Assembly (NCBI GenBank): GCA_000934455.1
Contig: KN884911.1
Span: forward strand, 40,559 to 65,113
Origin: Apostichopus parvimensis
Taxonomy: Eukaryota > Echinodermata > Holothuroidea > Aspidochirotida > Stichopodidae
Direction: 5' to 3'
Length of the DNA: 24,555 bases
The notes beneath the pieces are model-generated. The model was not told the DNA's origin and did not search any database. It saw only the letters and a list, made by a program, of their open reading frames with translations. Shown here in pieces: positions 21,004 through 24,555 of this stretch. How positions within the stretch are numbered: the first letter of the stretch is position 1; each line of letters opens with the position of its first letter. A program made the translations under genes and the position numbers.

Positions 21004-22860
21004 GTTCGATGGAGTCTATCGTTACGCGTGTAAGCGCTGCAGCTCTTGCCAACGCATTGATAGCTCGACGAATGGTACACATATTTTATTAATCCTGAGC
21101 AATGGTTGTGAATGATATGTTTTAACTAATAAATATTCCTTTGAAATACTTCTCGCTTCAACTTATGGATATTGTACGATCCAGTTTGTTAATAAGTTCT
21201 GAGATAGAATAAATGTATACATTGGTTGTGAGATTTGGTTCATGGTTATTGTTTTCATACATAGTACGGCCACTTAGGTGAAGAAGCTTCACTTCTCTCG
21301 ATATTGCTTTTACGCTCTACTAAGGATCCAGTGTCAAAATTTGATGCACAGAACAATGATACTTGCATATCAGTCTATCGAATTCGCGAAAAGGTAATTC
21401 TGCGACAAGTTTGTTTTCAGTGACACATGCAGCTTTATGTAACATTGACCTCTATTACACCCCTTTTTTCGGTGCAGGAAGGCTATACGGACAATTTGAT
21501 ACCATAGATGATGGAACTTACTCTTAGCTAGTACTGGAACACCATTTTCTTAGATAAACAGCTTATTTGCCAATAATACACTGTGTGTAAAATACGCACT
21601 GAACTTCAAAATTTCAGGAAGAGTCCGTATATTGGACATTTCTATGAATAATATATTTTTTTTTAGGGGGGGGGGAGGGTGCAAGAGGGACTGGAAAAGG
21701 AGAAAATTTGCGCCAGTTATGGAGCTACTCTGTAACAGTGGCGTAGGAAAGGGGGGGGGGCATCTTTCGATCTACAGAGGTAAATGTCAAAAGCACAGCA
21801 CCCAAGCGCATTCTCACACAAGAACTTTCCCTGTGGTTTCTATCCGTAAATTACACCAAAACCCTGCAACCATGTAACATGCGATTTTCCTCAAATCAAT
21901 TTTGCGCAGAAAACCAATAACCGCATTTACTCCACTCCGTTAATCATTCTATCTCCACTCACCACCGTCCTTCGTTGTCATTCGTTGTCATTCGTTGTCA
22001 TTCGCTGTCATTCGCGAATGATAATTAACCCTGTACAAAGTCAATTGTCATTCGGTCATTCGCTGTCATACGTTTTAGTTTGTCCCCCGAATACTGTTTC
22101 TGGCTAAATTTCCTTAACAGGCGCTGGTAGACGGGGGGGGGGGGTTGCATCTAACACAATTTCACTAGAAGTGTAGTGACTTCATCATTTCTCTAGGAAA
22201 TTGTATTTGTTCTTTATTTTGGAAACAGCGCCGCCATAATTTTTCAAACTTGGAAATTTAAGCAATGGCCGTTTTTACTAAATACCTCATTTTATTACTC
22301 TCGAGCAAATGGTCATTAGCGATTAACCCTTGACCCCGGGTTGTGTGACTCAACTTAGGAATGAGTCTTTAGCCAAAAAAGAGGAGTTTTTTCCCACGAT
22401 GGTATTCTCATCTCGAATTCACGCTCGACAACAAGTGTTTTAAATATAATGCAACTACGATCATTTTATAATGGATGTTCCGCTATTAATTTATATTAAT
22501 TAGCACAGGATTTATCATTTATGTATCAGTGCACGTATACTGGAACACCGAATTCTCCTTTATTTTCATTCTGAGGATGACGACTTAATTATTAAACCAC
22601 GTTTCGATTGGATTATTAGTTACAGGAGTATTTATGATTAACTGACTTAAGTTCCTTTTTCAATATTTGTTCGAGGAATATTAACTCCATTACAATTATT
22701 ATTGTGTATGGAATAAATGACATATGTTTATCGATATATGTTATGTGGAAGAAATTATCGCTGTTCTGCACCAGGCCCCAGCGACACCTTTCTTATGAAA
22801 ACTGGGACTGGTTAGAGGGAACAGCGTAGTGGACGTCATCTGACTGTGAAATAAAAAAGG
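21004..22860. other. Gene-poor interval upstream of RPL7
   Basis: No recognised gene. The region next to 21004 must hold the RPL7 promoter, but I see no diagnostic core element beyond the pyrimidine initiator. Further out lie a G10 run (21666-21675), a transposon-end-like phrase (21736-21760), a 10-bp minisatellite (21971-22020) and a G12 run (22133-22144). The 81-codon frame at 21632-21877 (+) runs through the poly-G tracts and is not a gene. Confidence 0.5.
21971..22020 (+). repeat. 10-bp minisatellite ending in a palindrome
   Basis: Four tandem units TTCGTTGTCA (three exact, the fourth TTCGCTGTCA) run straight into the 12-bp perfect palindrome CATTCGCGAATG (22009-22020). Related phrases (TTGTCATTCGGTCATTCGCTGTCA) recur at 22045-22068, so the array was probably longer and has been interrupted. 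Confidence 0.85.
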
Positions 22861-22862
22861 CC

Positions 22863-23110
22863 GTGGCTATTCTTATGACTAGTTGTAACAATTATCTATA
22901 AACTATTCTTACAACATCGGCGAATTCATGCGCAGTAAAGTAAATAAAGCAACTGCGCGTGCAGTAGGGTTAACCCTAAACCCTAATCCTAACCCTAACC
23001 GGAAGTTATTGTTACTCATGGTCGTAAAAATAGTACTCCTGGTTGTAAAAATAGCAACTGCGCAAGCGTAATCGGCAATTATTCCTACGACTCGTCGTAA
23101 GAATAGCCAC
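22863..23110. mobile_element. Small inverted-repeat element (MITE-like) with internal copies of its own end motif
   Basis: The left end GTGGCTATTCTTATGACTAG (22863-22882) is an imperfect inverted match of the right end GTCGTAAGAATAGCCAC (23094-23110), and the match extends about 30 bp inward. Flanking direct repeats TGAAATAAAAAAGG (left) and TGAATAAAAAAGG (right) lie two bases outside each end and may be a target duplication. The end motif GTYGTAARAATAG recurs inside at 22902-22915 (reverse), 23021-23033 and 23042-23054. A telomere-like block sits in the middle. There is no coding capacity. The superfamily cannot be assigned. Confidence 0.6.
22967..23000 (+). repeat. Interstitial telomere-like (CCCTAA)n block
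   Basis: GGGTTAACCCTAAACCCTAA followed by TCCTAACCCTAACC: about five degenerate CCCTAA units, preceded by one inverted TAGGG(TT). TTAGGG is the usual animal telomere repeat. Here it is internal, short and inside the inverted-repeat element, so it is not a chromosome end. Confidence 0.8.
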
Positions 23111-24140
23111 TTTGAATAAAAAAGGTGAGTTAATAATATATTAAACCCGCCAAAGAAGTAGGGGGCCTACACAAAATTCAATAGGGGTCTTTATAACACA
23201 ACCCTGCCTTCGACCTGGAGAAGATATGCCCCCCCCCCACCCTACATAGGTAGTCACATCCCTCCTTTTGTAAATCATAGAGCCGTTCCCGCTTAGTCTT
23301 TTCGCCTAATAATATGTTTTTTGGTGTTTCTCTAACCTAGCTTCCAAGTTTTCATCAACGTCAATCTTATACAAATTAGTCCTATCAATTACAAACTGCC
23401 ATGATTTTAAGCCGTCTCACGCAAAGTCCTCATTATAGCCTAAACATGTCTCTTGAGTGATGCCATATGTAGATCTAATTATTAGTTTGTAGCTAATTAT
23501 AACTTTAACTTTCAAATCCCAAATCAATAAAAATCGTTATGTTGATCATGATTACATGTACATCTGAAGTTGGTTTCATAACTCAGAGGCTCGATAATTG
23601 GCTAGATAAAAAATAACAAAATAACAAAAAATAAAAAAAAAAGTCCAGGTGTGCACGGGAATGAACTCTTTTCAGCTGAAAACTCCGAAAAGAATGAGAT
23701 TTATGCGGGATGGCGGGGGAGGGGTATGGCGGTATGTATCTTAAAGGTCTTCATTATTTGTCCCAAACTGTAACGTGCTAAAAGTTGCTAAATGTCTTCG
23801 AAAGTAGTCTGGTAGTTTCTCTTGTATGAATATTCACATATTACATTTAATTAATACATATTTAACGATATTAAACAATGTTATTGTCGTCGCAGTGAGG
23901 ACAAATGCTTTGAGAGTGGCAATCCGAAATGCAGTTTGGAATTTGAGCATGAGCCTATAGCTGGCCATTATTTGACTGTCTATAGGACGCAATACTGATG
24001 GCCAAATATTACGGTAAGTTATTGGTCTCGTGATGATATTTCAGCATTTTCTAAAATACAATTTCTGGTTACCCACCGCGCACATACTCATTATGTATGC
24101 AATAATGTTCAGTACAATTGGCAAACCAATTAATATACCT
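23111..24140. other. Gene-poor AT-rich interval
   Basis: No recognised gene. It contains a C10 run (23229-23238), an A-rich stretch (about 23608-23642) and a 14-bp perfect palindrome TTTTCAGCTGAAAA (about 23669-23682). Confidence 0.5.
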
Positions 24141-24432
24141 GTGATGTGGCCGAGTGTCTAATGGCGATGGCATTTGAAGCATGAGGCTTAGCAATCGGGA
24201 AGTTCCGGATTCTATACCCGGCCGGGTCATTGTAAGGTGGGGTTTTCATCCAAGAGCAATCTACGGTTTTCCCATCTGAAATGACTTTCTAAATTGAAAA
24301 GATTCCAAGTTTGAGTTAAAATGTTGAATTGGAAACCACCAGACGTGTAAGTTGTAATCCGTAACCTTGCGGGTTTCTCCCACATTTGTGGTCGCTTAAG
24401 CGTCGTAAAAATCTATTGTGACAATATAGCTT
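24141..24432 (+). mobile_element. tRNA(Ser/Leu-like)-derived SINE
   Basis: The head GTGATGTGGCCGAGTGTCTA... (24141 on) matches the D-arm/A-box region of class II tRNAs, whose usual form is TGGCCGAGTGGTTAAGGCGATGG. A degenerate B-box/T-arm lies at about 24202-24222 (GTTCCGGATTC...). The downstream body includes GGGGTTTTCATCCAAGAGCA and CCTTGCGGGTTTCTCCCAC, in the style of echinoderm tRNA SINEs. The end is taken as GTGACAATATAG near 24416-24430; the boundary is soft because no tail repeat or clear target duplication is seen. A functional tRNA is unlikely because the anticodon and T arms do not pair well. Confidence 0.7.
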
Positions 24433-24555
24433 TCAAAATACTACGGTAACCGTATATAACACGCCTATGCAGACGGGCATTTGATACTCTTTACCAAACT
24501 GTCCATATAGACATGCCAAAATAGTTGAGATTTACTGTATAATATACTTATAACC

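Noticed and set aside
22967-23000. Chromosome-end telomere
   Set aside because: Only about five degenerate units, flanked on both sides by unique DNA.
24402-24415. GTCGTAAAAAT shared between the terminal SINE and the motif of the inverted-repeat element at 22863-23110
   Set aside because: Eleven AT-rich bases can match by chance, and the surrounding sequence is unrelated.
1-24555. CRISPR array, bacterial operon, or prokaryotic mobile system
   Set aside because: No regular repeat-spacer pattern and no bacterial gene organisation; the spliced RPL7 gene shows this is animal nuclear DNA.

Overview
This window is animal nuclear DNA. It is AT-rich and intron-rich, most of it is non-coding, and it carries decayed transposons, tRNA-derived SINEs and many poly(G):poly(C) runs. 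An invertebrate deuterostome such as an echinoderm fits the sequence style, but that is an inference: nothing here fixes the species.

Two genes are well supported, both on the minus strand. The first (3475-6222) is one uninterrupted 915-codon reading frame. It encodes a type I membrane receptor with a signal peptide, an LRR block with N- and C-terminal caps, a long Ser/Thr-rich stalk, one Ig domain, a transmembrane helix and a 122-residue tail. The tail has several tyrosines, including a YxxL-x10-YxxL (ITAM-like) pair and a YxN motif. The second (coding 15107-20981) is the ribosomal protein L7 gene, rebuilt here as six coding exons that join in frame to 246 residues. Its start lies just behind an oligopyrimidine (TOP) tract, and a poly(A) signal follows the stop.

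Layout: 1-760, no recognised gene. 767-1425, endonuclease-domain relic of a non-LTR retrotransposon with one stop and about four frameshifts. 1605-2157, a complete non-autonomous hAT-type element with matching 14-bp ends, an 8-bp target duplication and three internal ~85-bp tandem units. 2170-3474, AT-rich and gene-poor. 3475-6222, the receptor gene. 6287-6391, a possible divergent first exon with one C2H2-like finger. 6400-14950, a large gene-poor interval with short repeats, G-rich tracts and a duplicated ~98-bp segment. 14975-21003, RPL7 with a SINE in its last intron. 21010-24555, gene-poor, holding a 10-bp minisatellite, a small inverted-repeat element with telomere-like DNA inside, and a second SINE at the end.

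The two genes have no evident functional link: one is a probable cell-surface signalling receptor, the other a housekeeping ribosomal gene. The most interesting item is the receptor, whose architecture and tyrosine tail suggest an immune or adhesion role.
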